Shown: positions 1 through 7,919 of the stretch, piece by piece
How positions within the stretch are numbered: the first letter of the stretch is position 1
Layout of the letters: each line of letters starts with the position of its first letter
From: an uncultured Eubacteriales bacterium
GTDB lineage: Bacteria > Bacillota > Clostridia > Oscillospirales > Oscillospiraceae
Direction: 5' to 3'
Length of the DNA stretch: 64,000 nucleotides
Assembly: GCA_934572535.1 (NCBI GenBank)
Contig: CAKTLJ010000002.1
Span: forward strand, 76,965 to 140,964
Translations under genes and position numbers: made by a program
Notes under the pieces: model-generated
Seen by the model: only the letters and a program-made list of their open reading frames with translations
Databases searched by the model: none
What the model was told of the DNA's origin: nothing

Positions 1-1
1 C

Positions 2-265
2 GGCCGGAAGGAAAATCGCTTTGGCATTACCGTCGGCACCAAGCTGGGCCACGCCGTGGTCCGCAACAAGGTCCGCCGTCGTCTGCGGGAGATCTATCGG
101 CTCAATGAGGACAAGCTGCTGCCCGGTCACGATATTGTCGTCGTGGCCAGGGTCCGGGCGGTCCACAGCCGGTATGCCGATCTGGACAAACAGTTCCTCC
201 GCCTGGCAAAAAAACTCCAGCTCCTTCGCCCCCAGGGAGACCCTCCCCAGGAGAAGGGGCCATGA
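2..265 (+). CDS. rnpA: Ribonuclease P protein component, 5'-truncated by the window edge
   Basis: The frame is open from base 2 and gives the C-terminal 87 residues of the RNase P protein, the basic subunit that binds the catalytic RNA and helps mature tRNA 5' ends. The family signature rich in Arg and Asn is present ([12 protein letters not shown], encoded around 54-90), followed by the usual acidic-basic helix. The N-terminal third lies outside the window. The stop overlaps the yidD start as ATGA at 262-265, the standard rnpA-yidD coupling. This order places the window near the replication origin in most Firmicutes (family knowledge). Confidence 0.93.
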   Translation, partial: GRKENRFGITVGTKLGHAVVRNKVRRRLREIYRLNEDKLLPGHDIVVVARVRAVHSRYADLDKQFLRLAKKLQLLRPQGDPPQEKGP

Positions 266-480
266 AGGCTGTCCTTTTATGGATGATCCGGTTTTACCGG
301 ACCTATGTCTCACCCGGCCGTCCCCCCTGCTGCCGCTTCATCCCGACCTGCTCGGCGTATGCCCTGGAGGCCGTAGAGAAATACGGCGCGGTGAAAGGGG
401 GATCTCTTGCCCTGCGCAGGATCCTGCGGTGCCACCCCCTGCACAAGCAGGAGAGCATCGAGTATGACCCGGTCCCCTGA
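262..480 (+). CDS. yidD: Membrane protein insertion efficiency factor YidD
   Basis: This encodes 72 residues, the normal length of YidD, a small inner-face membrane-associated protein thought to help YidC-dependent insertion. Family features visible are the N-terminal amphipathic segment, the YVSP motif, the cysteine cluster [11 protein letters not shown], and the later [12 protein letters not shown] block. The start overlaps the rnpA stop, so it is translationally coupled. It lies 110 bp before yidC, as expected for the rnpA-yidD-yidC-jag row. Confidence 0.93.
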   Translation: MKAVLLWMIRFYRTYVSPGRPPCCRFIPTCSAYALEAVEKYGAVKGGSLALRRILRCHPLHKQESIEYDPVP

Positions 481-590
481 CGGCAGCCTTCCTCTCCGGC
501 CTGTCACCGGAGCACTCCCGGCCTCCCTGACGGAAGGGTCTTCCCCAGGCGCCGGGAGCCAGACCCCAACCAACACTTGGAGGCATATCA

Positions 591-1916
591 ATGAGCATCA
601 TCTTAACCCCCTTCGCGAAACTCGTCCTGCTGTTCTATGACCTCACCGGCAGCTACGGCGTTTCCCTGATCCTCTTCTGTTTGGTCATCCGCGCGGTCCT
701 CTTCCCCATTTTCTTAAAGGGCAGAAAGAGTATGCTGGCCATGAACGGCCTGGCCGAGCAGCAGAAGATCCTCCAGCAAAAGTACGCCCGGGACCGGGAG
801 CGCTATGGCATCGAGCTGCAAAAGCTCTATGAACGGGAAGGCGTGAAGCCCTCTGGCGGCTGCCTGTGGTCCATGCTCCCCCTGGTCTTCCTGATGCCTC
901 TGTACGGTATCGTCAGAAAACCTCTGACCTACCTGCTGAGCATGAGCGAGGACACCTTCAACGCCGTGTCCAACCTGCTCTACGGCACGGTCAAGAGCTA
1001 CTCCACCGATCAGCTTGGCATGGCCCAGGACGTTTTCCTGAACTATGACAAGATCATCTCCGCCATCCCCGAGCTGTCCGGTATGCCCAAGATCGACTTC
1101 ACCTTCCTGGGCATGAACCTGTCCAACACCCCCCACCTGATGTTCTGGCGGCAGGAGGACGTGGGCGTTGCCTTCGGTCTGTGGATGATCCCCATCATCT
1201 CCGCCCTGCTGGGCGTGGTGTCCATGATCGTCACGAACAAGATCAACGCCTACCTCACCGGCGTGACCCGTCCCTCGGACCCCACCACCCGCTCCACCAT
1301 GCTGCTGATGCCCCTCATGTCCCTGTGGATCTGCTTCACCCTGCCCGCGACCCTGGGTCTGTACTGGGTGGCAAACAGCGTCTTCGCCATCTTCTCCGAG
1401 TTCCTGAACATCCCCTTCCTGAAGACCTATCTGAAGAAGATGAAGGAGGACAAGGCCAAACGGATCGAGGAGGAAAAGGAGCGCGTCAAGCACGAGAAGA
1501 AGGTCCAGGCCGAGGCCAAGAAAAAGGCCCAGGAGGAGATGCGCCGCATCCAGATGGAGCGCAAGCTCAACAAGAGCATCGCCACCGCCAGCCGCGTGGG
1601 CCTGCGGACCTATGCCCGGGGCCGGCTCTATGACCCCGATCGCTACCCCACCTTCCCCTACCGGGACCCCAACGTCCTCTATCGGGAGGAGCGGGACAAG
1701 CAGCAGGCAGAGGCGGAGGAGGCCCAGGCAGCCGACCAGGCCGAGCTGGACCAGCCCGCCGCCATGCCGGACCAGGTCGCCGAGACTCCCGTGGAGGAGG
1801 CTGTGACCGCGCCCGCGGAGAAGGCTCCCGTCCAGCCCGAAGCGGCTTCGGAGGAGGAGGACTTCGTGGAGGAATCCTTCCTGGAGGCGTCCGAGGACGA
1901 CCAGGAAGAAGTTTAA
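591..1916 (+). CDS. yidC: Membrane protein insertase YidC/Oxa1 (SpoIIIJ type)
   Basis: A 441-residue insertase that inserts and folds membrane proteins with or without SecYEG. ATG at 591 follows a GGAGG site at about 581. The hydrophobic core has an Arg at residue 34 inside the first transmembrane segment, the position of the conserved groove arginine, and a cytoplasmic helical hairpin follows at about 45-85. Later segments include the PLMSLWICFTLPATLGLYW stretch typical of the family. No lipobox is visible, unlike Bacillus SpoIIIJ. The C-terminal 150 residues are a charged Lys/Glu/Ala tail, longer than in Bacillus; basic tails of this kind can contact ribosomes, though that role is inferred here. 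Confidence 0.95.
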   Translation: MSIILTPFAKLVLLFYDLTGSYGVSLILFCLVIRAVLFPIFLKGRKSMLAMNGLAEQQKILQQKYARDRERYGIELQKLYEREGVKPSGGCLWSMLPLVFLMPLYGIVRKPLTYLLSMSEDTFNAVSNLLYGTVKSYSTDQLGMAQDVFLNYDKIISAIPELSGMPKIDFTFLGMNLSNTPHLMFWRQEDVGVAFGLWMIPIISALLGVVSMIVTNKINAYLTGVTRPSDPTTRSTMLLMPLMSLWICFTLPATLGLYWVANSVFAIFSEFLNIPFLKTYLKKMKEDKAKRIEEEKERVKHEKKVQAEAKKKAQEEMRRIQMERKLNKSIATASRVGLRTYARGRLYDPDRYPTFPYRDPNVLYREERDKQQAEAEEAQAADQAELDQPAAMPDQVAETPVEEAVTAPAEKAPVQPEAASEEEDFVEESFLEASEDDQEEV

Positions 1917-1955
1917 TCGCTACATCGTTCTAAGAAATAAGGAGAAGAAAGCCTT

Positions 1956-2741
1956 ATGGTAAAATGGATTGAAGCCACGGGCAGAACCGAGGACGCTGCC
2001 GTTCAGAACGCCCTGGCAGAGCTGGGCCTGGATCGGGACAGCGTCTCCGTGGAGGTCCTGGAGCGCGCCCGGAGCGGCTTTCTGGGCTTTGGCAGCTCTC
2101 CGGCCAAGGTAAAGGTCACCTATGAGGTCCCCGACGAGGTCCCCGCGGCGAAGCCCGCCCCGGCCCCGGCGGAGCCTGCCGTGGCCCCTGCCGCTCCCGT
2201 GGAGGAAGAAGCCCCCGCGCCCGCCGCTGAGGAAGCCTCCCCTGCCCCTCAGGCCGTGGTCAACGCCAAGGGCGTGGATCTGGAGGACCGCATCCGCGCC
2301 TTCCTGTCCGGCCTGCTGGACCACATGGGGGTGGCGGCGGAGATCAACATCTCCCCCAAGGCGGACAACGGCGTCCTGGTGACCCTGGAAGGCCCCAAGC
2401 TGGGCGCTCTCATCGGCCACCGGGGCGAGACCCTGGACGCCATCCAGCAGCTGACCAACTACGCCGTCAACCGGGGCCGCACCCATCGCGTGCGCATCCA
2501 CATCGACGCCGAGAACTACCGCGCCAAGCGGGAGGAATCCCTCAAGCGCCTGGCCAACAAGGTGGCGGCCAAGGTGGTCAAGTACCGCCGCAACATCACC
2601 CTGGAGCCCATGAACGCCTACGAGCGCCATGTGATCCACGAGACCCTTCAGGATTACCCCGATGTAATCACCTATTCCACGGGAACCGAGCCGAACCGCC
2701 GCACGGTGGTGGCCTTCTCCCGCGGCAAGCACGCATATTGA
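1956..2741 (+). CDS. jag: RNA-binding protein Jag/KhpB
   Basis: A 261-residue protein with an N-terminal Jag domain (about 1-50), an Ala/Pro/Glu-rich linker (about 60-105), a KH domain (about 110-190, with the GxxG loop as IGHRGETL) and an R3H domain (about 195-260, containing RHVIH). Jag/KhpB binds RNA and influences cell elongation and division in Firmicutes. The ATG at 1956 has an AAGGAGAAG site. It follows yidC by 39 bp, as is usual. A terminator-like hairpin follows, so the rnpA-jag row probably ends here. Confidence 0.94.
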   Translation: MVKWIEATGRTEDAAVQNALAELGLDRDSVSVEVLERARSGFLGFGSSPAKVKVTYEVPDEVPAAKPAPAPAEPAVAPAAPVEEEAPAPAAEEASPAPQAVVNAKGVDLEDRIRAFLSGLLDHMGVAAEINISPKADNGVLVTLEGPKLGALIGHRGETLDAIQQLTNYAVNRGRTHRVRIHIDAENYRAKREESLKRLANKVAAKVVKYRRNITLEPMNAYERHVIHETLQDYPDVITYSTGTEPNRRTVVAFSRGKHAY

Positions 2742-2748
2742 ACAAGCA

Positions 2749-2787
2749 ACGGCGGGGGAGGGCTGTACTCCCCTGCCGTCTGTTTTT
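2749..2787 (+). terminator. Rho-independent terminator after jag
   Basis: Inverted repeat ACGGC.GGGGAG / CTCCCC.GCCGT with a 7-base loop, followed by TGTTTTT. It closes the yidC-jag transcription unit. Confidence 0.75.
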
Positions 2788-2847
2788 ATCACCCATCCAC
2801 CGGTGGATCGCTTCCGCCGCACCCGTTACCATCAGGAGGGAACCTCT

Positions 2848-3789
2848 ATGACATTCCGAGATCGTATCCACCCCCAGCTCCGGGCCTGGTATGACGACTC
2901 TCCCGGCTTCGACTTTGACAACCTGGAGGAGTTCGTGCCCAAGTGCAACGCCGCCGAGCTGGCAAACCTGAAGGAAGATCCCCAGGTCTCCGTCCGCGAC
3001 CAGATGATCCCCGGCCCCGACGGGGCACCCGACGTGAAGGTCCGCATCTACGAGCCCAAGGACCGGGGGAGCGAGCCGCTGCCCTGCCTCTTCTTCTACC
3101 ACGGCGGCGGCTTCCTCTTCGGCACCGTCTACCGGCAGGAGACCCTGTGCCAGCAGTACGTAAAGAACGTGGGCTGCGTGGTGGTCTCCGTGGAGTACCG
3201 TCTGGCGCCCCAGTGGAAGGCCCCCGCCCCCCTCATGGACTGCTACGCCGCCCTCACCTGGGTCTATGACCAGGGCGCGGCCATCGGCGTGGACAACGCC
3301 CGGCTGGCGGTCTCCGGCCTGTCTGCCGGGGGGAACCTGGCGGCGGCCGTGGCCCTCTACGCCCGGGACAAGAAGGGGCCAAAGCTCTGCTTGCAGATGC
3401 CCCTCTACGGGGAGCTGGACTACACCCTGGACTCCTTCTCCGCCCATGAGATCACCGACCCCAAGGTCTGGTGCCGGTACAACTGCGAAAAGTCCTGGGA
3501 GCACTTCCTGCCCGTGGGCCGGATGCCCAACGAGTACGACTCCCCCACCCTGGCCAAGGACCTGACCGGCCTGCCGCCCCTGTTTTCCTACATCGGCCAG
3601 CTGGACCCCGGGCGCAACGAGAACATCGCCTACTGGAACCGGCTGCTGGACGCGGGCGTGGAGGTCGAGTACCACGTCTTCCCCGGCTGCTACCACTGCT
3701 TCGAGCTGGGCGTCCCCGACGCCGACTACAGCAAGCGGGCCTACGAGCTGATGTTCGCCGCGCTGCGGAAGGCCTTTGCGGTGGAGTGA
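2848..3789 (+). CDS. Alpha/beta hydrolase of the HSL/acetyl-esterase family
   Basis: A 313-residue cytoplasmic carboxylesterase-like protein. The start at 2848 is chosen because AGGAGGG lies seven bases upstream; an in-frame ATG at 2803 has no such site. The HGGGF oxyanion-hole motif of hormone-sensitive-lipase-type esterases is at about residue 90. The nucleophile elbow reads GLSAGGN, where most members have GDSAGGN, so the residue before Ser is changed. The likely acid and base are the Asp in GQLDP and the His in CYHCFE. No signal peptide is seen. The substrate cannot be told; it sits alone between jag and holB. Confidence 0.85.
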   Translation: MTFRDRIHPQLRAWYDDSPGFDFDNLEEFVPKCNAAELANLKEDPQVSVRDQMIPGPDGAPDVKVRIYEPKDRGSEPLPCLFFYHGGGFLFGTVYRQETLCQQYVKNVGCVVVSVEYRLAPQWKAPAPLMDCYAALTWVYDQGAAIGVDNARLAVSGLSAGGNLAAAVALYARDKKGPKLCLQMPLYGELDYTLDSFSAHEITDPKVWCRYNCEKSWEHFLPVGRMPNEYDSPTLAKDLTGLPPLFSYIGQLDPGRNENIAYWNRLLDAGVEVEYHVFPGCYHCFELGVPDADYSKRAYELMFAALRKAFAVE

Positions 3790-3843
3790 CAAAACGATCC
3801 CCAAATACACGCCCAATGTGGAAAAAAGGAGGGAAGACCCGCC

Positions 3844-4581
3844 GTGGACCGAGAAGATCAGCTGCGAACCCGCATGAAAAGGCGGCAGTTATCCCACGCC
3901 TACCTGCTGGTTGGGGAAAACCGCCGGACCCTGGCGGATACCCTGGCCGCCGCCTGGGTGTGTACGGGGGACGAGCCCCCCTGCGGCCGGTGCGCCGGGT
4001 GCCGAAAGGCCAGCCTGGGCATCCATCCCGACATCATCCGGGCCGACCCCGAGGGAGAGGGCCTGAAGGCCGAGGCCGTCCGCGCCCTTCGGTCCGACGC
4101 CTACATCCGCCCCAACGAGGCCCCGAAAAAGGTCTACATCCTGGAGCACGGAGAGCTTCTCAACCCAACGGGGCAGAATATCCTGCTCAAGCTCATAGAG
4201 GAGGGGCCGTCCTACGCCTGCTTCCTCTTCCTCTCCCCCAACCCTGAGCTGCTGCTGTCCACCATCCGCTCCCGCTGCGAGACCCTTCGGGCCGACGGGG
4301 AGGAGGCGGCACGGGCCAGCGAGGCGGGAGAGACCCTGGCCGGGCTCATCCTGTCCGGGGCCGCCCCCCAGGAGACCCTCCCCTTCCTCATCTCGCTGGA
4401 GAAGAAGGACCGGGCGGAGATCGCCCTCCTGCTGGAGCAGACCCACGCCCGCCTGGTCCGGGCCTTGCCCCAGCGGCCGGAGCTCATGGGGCTCATCGAC
4501 AGGCTGGCCCCCATCCGGGCGGCCTGCGAGTTCAACATCAGCGCCGGTCACCTCACCGGCTGGATCGCCTCCGTCCTGTGA
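3844..4581 (+). CDS. holB: DNA polymerase III delta' subunit
   Basis: A 245-residue clamp-loader subunit, shorter than the usual 300-330. The GTG start follows AAAGGAGGGA. The zinc-binding cysteines (CTGDEPPCGRCAGC, about residues 40-53) and the sensor motif SRCETLR are present. The P-loop position is degenerate (GENRRT), as expected for a delta' that does not hydrolyse ATP. The C-terminal collar domain is short. It lies directly before ricT, the common holB-yaaT arrangement, although tmk is absent from the usual position upstream. Confidence 0.9.
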   Translation: MDREDQLRTRMKRRQLSHAYLLVGENRRTLADTLAAAWVCTGDEPPCGRCAGCRKASLGIHPDIIRADPEGEGLKAEAVRALRSDAYIRPNEAPKKVYILEHGELLNPTGQNILLKLIEEGPSYACFLFLSPNPELLLSTIRSRCETLRADGEEAARASEAGETLAGLILSGAAPQETLPFLISLEKKDRAEIALLLEQTHARLVRALPQRPELMGLIDRLAPIRAACEFNISAGHLTGWIASVL

Positions 4582-4612
4582 GGCCCCCATTCTCATCCTA
4601 AGGAGAACACCT

Positions 4613-6055
4613 ATGGCAGAAATCATCAGCGTTCGCTTTCGCAGCGAAGGCAAACAATATTATTTTGACCCCCAGGGGCTGGTGTGCCACCCCGGTGACG
4701 GCCTCATCGTAGAGACCGCCAGCGGCATCGAGTTCGCCAACTGCGTCCGGGGGAACTTTACCCTGGCGGAGGCCGAGCTGGCCGCGCCCCTTCGTCCCGT
4801 CCTCCGCCAGGCCACCAAGGCAGATATGCAGGTGGTCGAGCGCAACCGGGAGAAGGAAAAGTACGCCTTCAGGATCTGCCAGGAAAAGATCTTGGAGCAT
4901 GACCTGGAAATGAAGCTGGTCAACGTGGAGTGCAGCTTTGAGGGCACGAAGATCCTCTTCTTCTTCACCTCCGAGGGCCGCGTGGACTTCCGCGGCCTGG
5001 TCAAGAGCCTGGCCGCCATCTTCCACACCCGCATCGAGCTGCGCCAGATCGGCATCCGCGACGAGGCCAAGATGCTGGGCGGCCTGGGCATCTGCGGCCG
5101 TCCCTTCTGCTGCGCTTCCTTCCTGCGGGACTTTCAGCCCGTGTCCATCAAGATGGCCAAGACCCAGAACCTGTCCCTGAACCCCACCAAGATCTCCGGC
5201 ACCTGCGGCCGCCTGATGTGCTGCCTGAAGTACGAGCAGGAGGCCTATGAGGACCTCATGAAGGACGCCCCCCGGATGGACTCCTTCGTGGAGACCCCCG
5301 ACGGCGCGGGCACGATCATCAGCGTGAATACCCTCCGCGAAAAGGTCCGGGTCCGCCTGGACGACGAGCCGGACTCTTTGAAGACCTATCACAACAGCGA
5401 GATCCGGGTCGTCCGCAGCGGCAAGGGCAAGCGGCCCGAGGGCTATGTGCAGCCGCCCAAGGAGGAGCTGGCCAAGCTGCGGAAGGTCACCGAGTCCCCC
5501 GAGGACCAGTACCGCCGGGAGCAGGCCGCCCTGGCCGCCGCGCTGGACGACTTCCTGGCCGAGCACGGCAGCAGACAGCATCCGGAGCCGCACGCGGGGC
5601 ACAGTTCCCGCCGCCGCCGCGGCGACAAGGGCAAGAAGGCCGAGCAGGCCGAAAAGGCCCTGGAGGCCGCCGTGGAGCGGGAGAAGGAGAAGCAGGAGGC
5701 GAAGGAGAGATCCCGCCGCCGCCGTGGCGGAGGCCACGGGAAGAAGGAGGCCCCCGAGGCCGAGGCCGCCAGACAGCAGCCCGAGGCCCACAAGCCTCCC
5801 GTCGAGGGCAAGAAGGAGGGGACCTCCCGCCGCCGTCACCGGGGCGGCCGCGGCCGCGGCCACGGCGCGGGCGCGCCCAACCCGGAGCAGGTCCCGCAGA
5901 CCGCCCAGGAGAAGGCAAAAAAGCCCCAGAAGCCCAAGACCGACCACCCCGAGGGCAAGGCCGAGGGCGGCAAGGGCGGCCGCCCGCACTGGCACAAGCG
6001 GGGCCACCGCCGGAACGACGGTGGCGGCAAGCCCACCCCGCCGGCCGAAGGCTGA
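4613..6055 (+). CDS. ricT: PSP1-domain protein RicT (YaaT)
   Basis: A 480-residue protein whose first 270 residues are the PSP1/RicT core. In Bacillus RicT works with RicA and RicF in an Fe-S-containing complex that affects RNase Y and phosphorelay control. Conserved cysteines occur as GICGRPFCCASF and TCGRLMCCLKYE. Residues about 270-480 form a low-complexity tail of Lys, Arg, Glu and Gly, with several RRRRG/HGRGH-like blocks that are not part of the Bacillus protein; such tails are common in RNA-binding proteins. Start: ATG after TAAGGAGAACACCT. Confidence 0.92.
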   Translation: MAEIISVRFRSEGKQYYFDPQGLVCHPGDGLIVETASGIEFANCVRGNFTLAEAELAAPLRPVLRQATKADMQVVERNREKEKYAFRICQEKILEHDLEMKLVNVECSFEGTKILFFFTSEGRVDFRGLVKSLAAIFHTRIELRQIGIRDEAKMLGGLGICGRPFCCASFLRDFQPVSIKMAKTQNLSLNPTKISGTCGRLMCCLKYEQEAYEDLMKDAPRMDSFVETPDGAGTIISVNTLREKVRVRLDDEPDSLKTYHNSEIRVVRSGKGKRPEGYVQPPKEELAKLRKVTESPEDQYRREQAALAAALDDFLAEHGSRQHPEPHAGHSSRRRRGDKGKKAEQAEKALEAAVEREKEKQEAKERSRRRRGGGHGKKEAPEAEAARQQPEAHKPPVEGKKEGTSRRRHRGGRGRGHGAGAPNPEQVPQTAQEKAKKPQKPKTDHPEGKAEGGKGGRPHWHKRGHRRNDGGGKPTPPAEG

Positions 6056-6081
6056 GAGCACAACGAAACACCACGCATCGC

Positions 6082-6117
6082 GCAAGCCTCCCTTGTGAAA
6101 AGGGGGGCTTGCTTTTT
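6082..6117 (+). terminator. Terminator after ricT
   Basis: GCAAGCCtCCC pairs with GGGgGGCTTGC across a 9-base loop and is followed by TTTTT, ending the holB-ricT unit. Confidence 0.85.
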
Positions 6118-6250
6118 CGTCCGCGCCCGGCAGGGGGAAAGCCGGGATCTCACAAAAAGCCAGCATACGCCCGGCCCCCATCCCCATTCCCCGGGAAAAG
6201 GATCCTCCGCTCAAGGGCCTGCTGGACCGGCTGAAAAAGCGCCGGGCATC

Positions 6251-6279
6251 TTGACACCCCTGCTCCTACCCCGTATAAT
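6251..6279 (+). promoter_or_regulatory. Consensus sigma-A promoter for the DUF1292 gene
   Basis: TTGACA at 6251-6256, a spacer of exactly 17 bases, and TATAAT at 6274-6279. Both hexamers match the housekeeping consensus perfectly, which is rare, so the small downstream gene is probably strongly transcribed. Confidence 0.9.
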
Positions 6280-6322
6280 CAGGACAAAGATCAAGCGGGA
6301 TCCCGCGGAAAGAAGGCATACT

Positions 6323-6628
6323 ATGGCTGAGATCATTGATATTTCCGGAACCCCCGAGGAGGAGAACCTCTTCCTGCTGGAGGACGAGAACGGAAACGAA
6401 GTTCCCTTTGAGTTTGTGGACCTGATGCAGTACGAGGGGGAGGAGTACCTCTTCCTCCTGCCCGTTCAGGACGACGACGGCGAGGTGGTCATCCTCCACG
6501 TGGACACGGTGGAGGGCGACGAAGAGCTGTACAGCGGCGTGGAGAGCGACGAGCTGCTCACCATCCTCTTCAACATGTTCAAGGAAAAGTACCAGGATCT
6601 GTACGAGTTTGCGGACGATGAGGACTGA
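6323..6628 (+). CDS. DUF1292 family acidic protein
   Basis: A 101-residue, very acidic protein of the DUF1292 (YrzB-like) family, with the family blocks ENGNEVPFEFVD and YLFLLPV. No molecular function is established for the family. The start at 6323 lies after AGAAGG and inside the transcript of the consensus promoter 44 bases upstream; longer in-frame extensions would begin before that promoter and are rejected. It is a single-gene unit, closed by a perfect-palindrome terminator. Confidence 0.85.
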   Translation: MAEIIDISGTPEEENLFLLEDENGNEVPFEFVDLMQYEGEEYLFLLPVQDDDGEVVILHVDTVEGDEELYSGVESDELLTILFNMFKEKYQDLYEFADDED

Positions 6629-6655
6629 TCCCGTCCCGCGTGACCCGTCAACGAC

Positions 6656-6690
6656 AAAAGCCCTTCCTCAGCTGAGGAAGGGCTTTTCTT
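6656..6690 (+). terminator. Perfect-palindrome terminator after the DUF1292 gene
   Basis: A 32-base perfect palindrome centred on CAGCTG with AAAAGCCC / GGGCTTTT ends, followed by CTT. Symmetry means it could act in both directions, helping to insulate the gene from the convergent hbd unit. Confidence 0.85.
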
Positions 6691-6710
6691 GTTGGCATTG
6701 TTGCAGAGCA

Positions 6711-6749
6711 CGAAAAAAACCGCCCCGTGGAGATTCCACGGAGCGGTTT
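6711..6749 (-). terminator. Terminator of the crt-hbd unit
   Basis: On the minus strand AAACCGC.TCCGTGGA-type arms fold around a 3-base loop with one mismatch and run into a stretch of T residues (A run at 6713-6719 on the plus strand). Confidence 0.85.
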
Positions 6750-6781
6750 GTCTATGCAATGAGAGAGCCGGGGGCTGGAGA

Positions 6782-7630
6782 TCAATACTTGTAGAAGCCC
6801 TCGCCGGTCTTCTGGCCCAGCAGGCCTGCGCGGACCATCTTCTTCATGGTCAGAGCGGGACGATACTTGGAGTCGCCGGTCTCGGTGAAGATGGTCTCCA
6901 TGATGGCCAGGCAGATGTCCAGACCAACCAGGTCAGCCAGAGCCAGGGGGCCCATCTTGTGGTTTGCGCCGTACATCATAGCGGTGTCGATGTCTTCCTT
7001 GGAAGCGATGCCGTTCTCCAGAACGATGATAGCCTCGTTGATCATGGGGAACAGGATGCGGTTGACAACAAAGCCGGGAGCCTCGCCGACCTCGACGGGG
7101 GCCTTGCCGATCTCAGCAGCGCAGTCATAGACAGCCTTGAAGGTCTCGTCGTTGGTACGAGCGCCGCGGATGACCTCGACCAGCTTCATAGCGGGAGCGG
7201 GGTTGAAGAAGTGCATACCCAGGACCTTCTCAGGACGCTTGGTAGCAGCAGCGATGGCGGTGATGGAGATGGAGGAGGTGTTGGAAGCCAGGATGGTCTC
7301 GGGCTTGCACAGCTCGTCGAGCTCCTTGAAGATGCTCTTCTTGATGTCCAGGACTTCGATAGCAGCCTCGACGACCAGGTCGCAGTCAGCAGCCTCAGCC
7401 AGTTCCACGGTGAAGGAGACGCGGCCCAGGACAGCAGCCTTCTGCTCCTCGGTGATCTTGCCCTTGGCGACCTTCTTCTCCATGTTCTTGGTCAGGACGC
7501 CCTCGCCGCGCTGGATGAAAGCTTCTGCGATGTCGCGGACGATGACGGTCTTGCCTGCCTCAGCGAAAACCTGAGCGATGCCCATGCCCATGGTGCCAGC
7601 GCCCAGGACCATGATCTTATTGATAGCCAT
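6782..7630 (-). CDS. hbd: 3-hydroxybutyryl-CoA dehydrogenase
   Basis: A 282-residue NAD(P)-dependent enzyme that reduces acetoacetyl-CoA to 3-hydroxybutyryl-CoA in butyrate formation. The Rossmann motif GAGTMG is at residues 10-15. The catalytic His lies in GMHFFNP, followed by the conserved Glu in KLVEVI, and NRILFP begins the C-terminal dimer domain. Length is standard for the clostridial family. TAGGAGGAA lies seven bases before the ATG. It is downstream of crt on the same strand, but the 290-bp spacer holds a crt remnant and several hairpins, so the pair may not be tightly coupled. Confidence 0.96.
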   Translation of the reverse strand: MAINKIMVLGAGTMGMGIAQVFAEAGKTVIVRDIAEAFIQRGEGVLTKNMEKKVAKGKITEEQKAAVLGRVSFTVELAEAADCDLVVEAAIEVLDIKKSIFKELDELCKPETILASNTSSISITAIAAATKRPEKVLGMHFFNPAPAMKLVEVIRGARTNDETFKAVYDCAAEIGKAPVEVGEAPGFVVNRILFPMINEAIIVLENGIASKEDIDTAMMYGANHKMGPLALADLVGLDICLAIMETIFTETGDSKYRPALTMKKMVRAGLLGQKTGEGFYKY

Positions 7631-7683
7631 GATAGTGTTCCTCCTAAATTAGGTTGTATAAAAATTTTTTTTGACAAGGTAAG

Positions 7684-7710
7684 TAGGGGGCGATGTTGCA
7701 TCGCCCCCTA
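7684..7710 (-). repeat. Perfect 12-bp hairpin between crt and hbd
   Basis: TAGGGGGCGATG / CATCGCCCCCTA arms around TTG. No T run follows on either strand, so it looks like an mRNA stem rather than a normal terminator. Confidence 0.6.
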
Positions 7711-7734
7711 CGCGAAAACAAAGGGGGTAGCGGA

Positions 7735-7798
7735 TCAGCGGTTCTTGAACTTCTCCAGCTTGCGCTTCTCCACAAATGCCTTCATAGCGTCCTTCTGG
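7735..7798 (-). pseudogene. Remnant of a second crotonase gene (last 20 codons and stop)
   Basis: Read on the minus strand this segment encodes the same final 20 residues and stop as the intact crt at 7920. The two copies differ at four third-codon positions only, all silent (Phe, Arg, Glu and Ala codons). Homology runs from 7733 to 7798 and breaks off at the Gln codon, where unrelated sequence begins. No start or remaining crotonase sequence is present. The silent-only changes suggest the lost copy was once a functional, selected gene. Confidence 0.85.
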
Positions 7799-7818
7799 AA
7801 AAATTCAACTTGCTTTGC

Positions 7819-7901
7819 CGGGAATGAATCCCGTCAAAACCAAGGTTTTGCTGCGCAAAACGCTTGTCGGCGCCTCCGGGCGCCGTCCCTGCGGGTGCAG
7901 G
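7819..7901. repeat. Array of four short hairpins in the crt-hbd spacer
   Basis: Four consecutive perfect inverted repeats: CGGGA-ATGAA-TCCCG, GTTTTGC-TGC-GCAAAAC, GGCGCC-TCCG-GGCGCC and CCTGC-GGGT-GCAGG. Together with the crt remnant they fill the spacer. No open frame is supported here. Confidence 0.65.
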
Positions 7902-7919
7902 TGCCGGACCCAGGAGCGA

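Noticed and set aside
7631..7919. A complete second crotonase gene or other coding sequence between hbd and crt
   Set aside because: Only the last 20 codons match; the remaining bases are hairpins without an open frame of the right kind.
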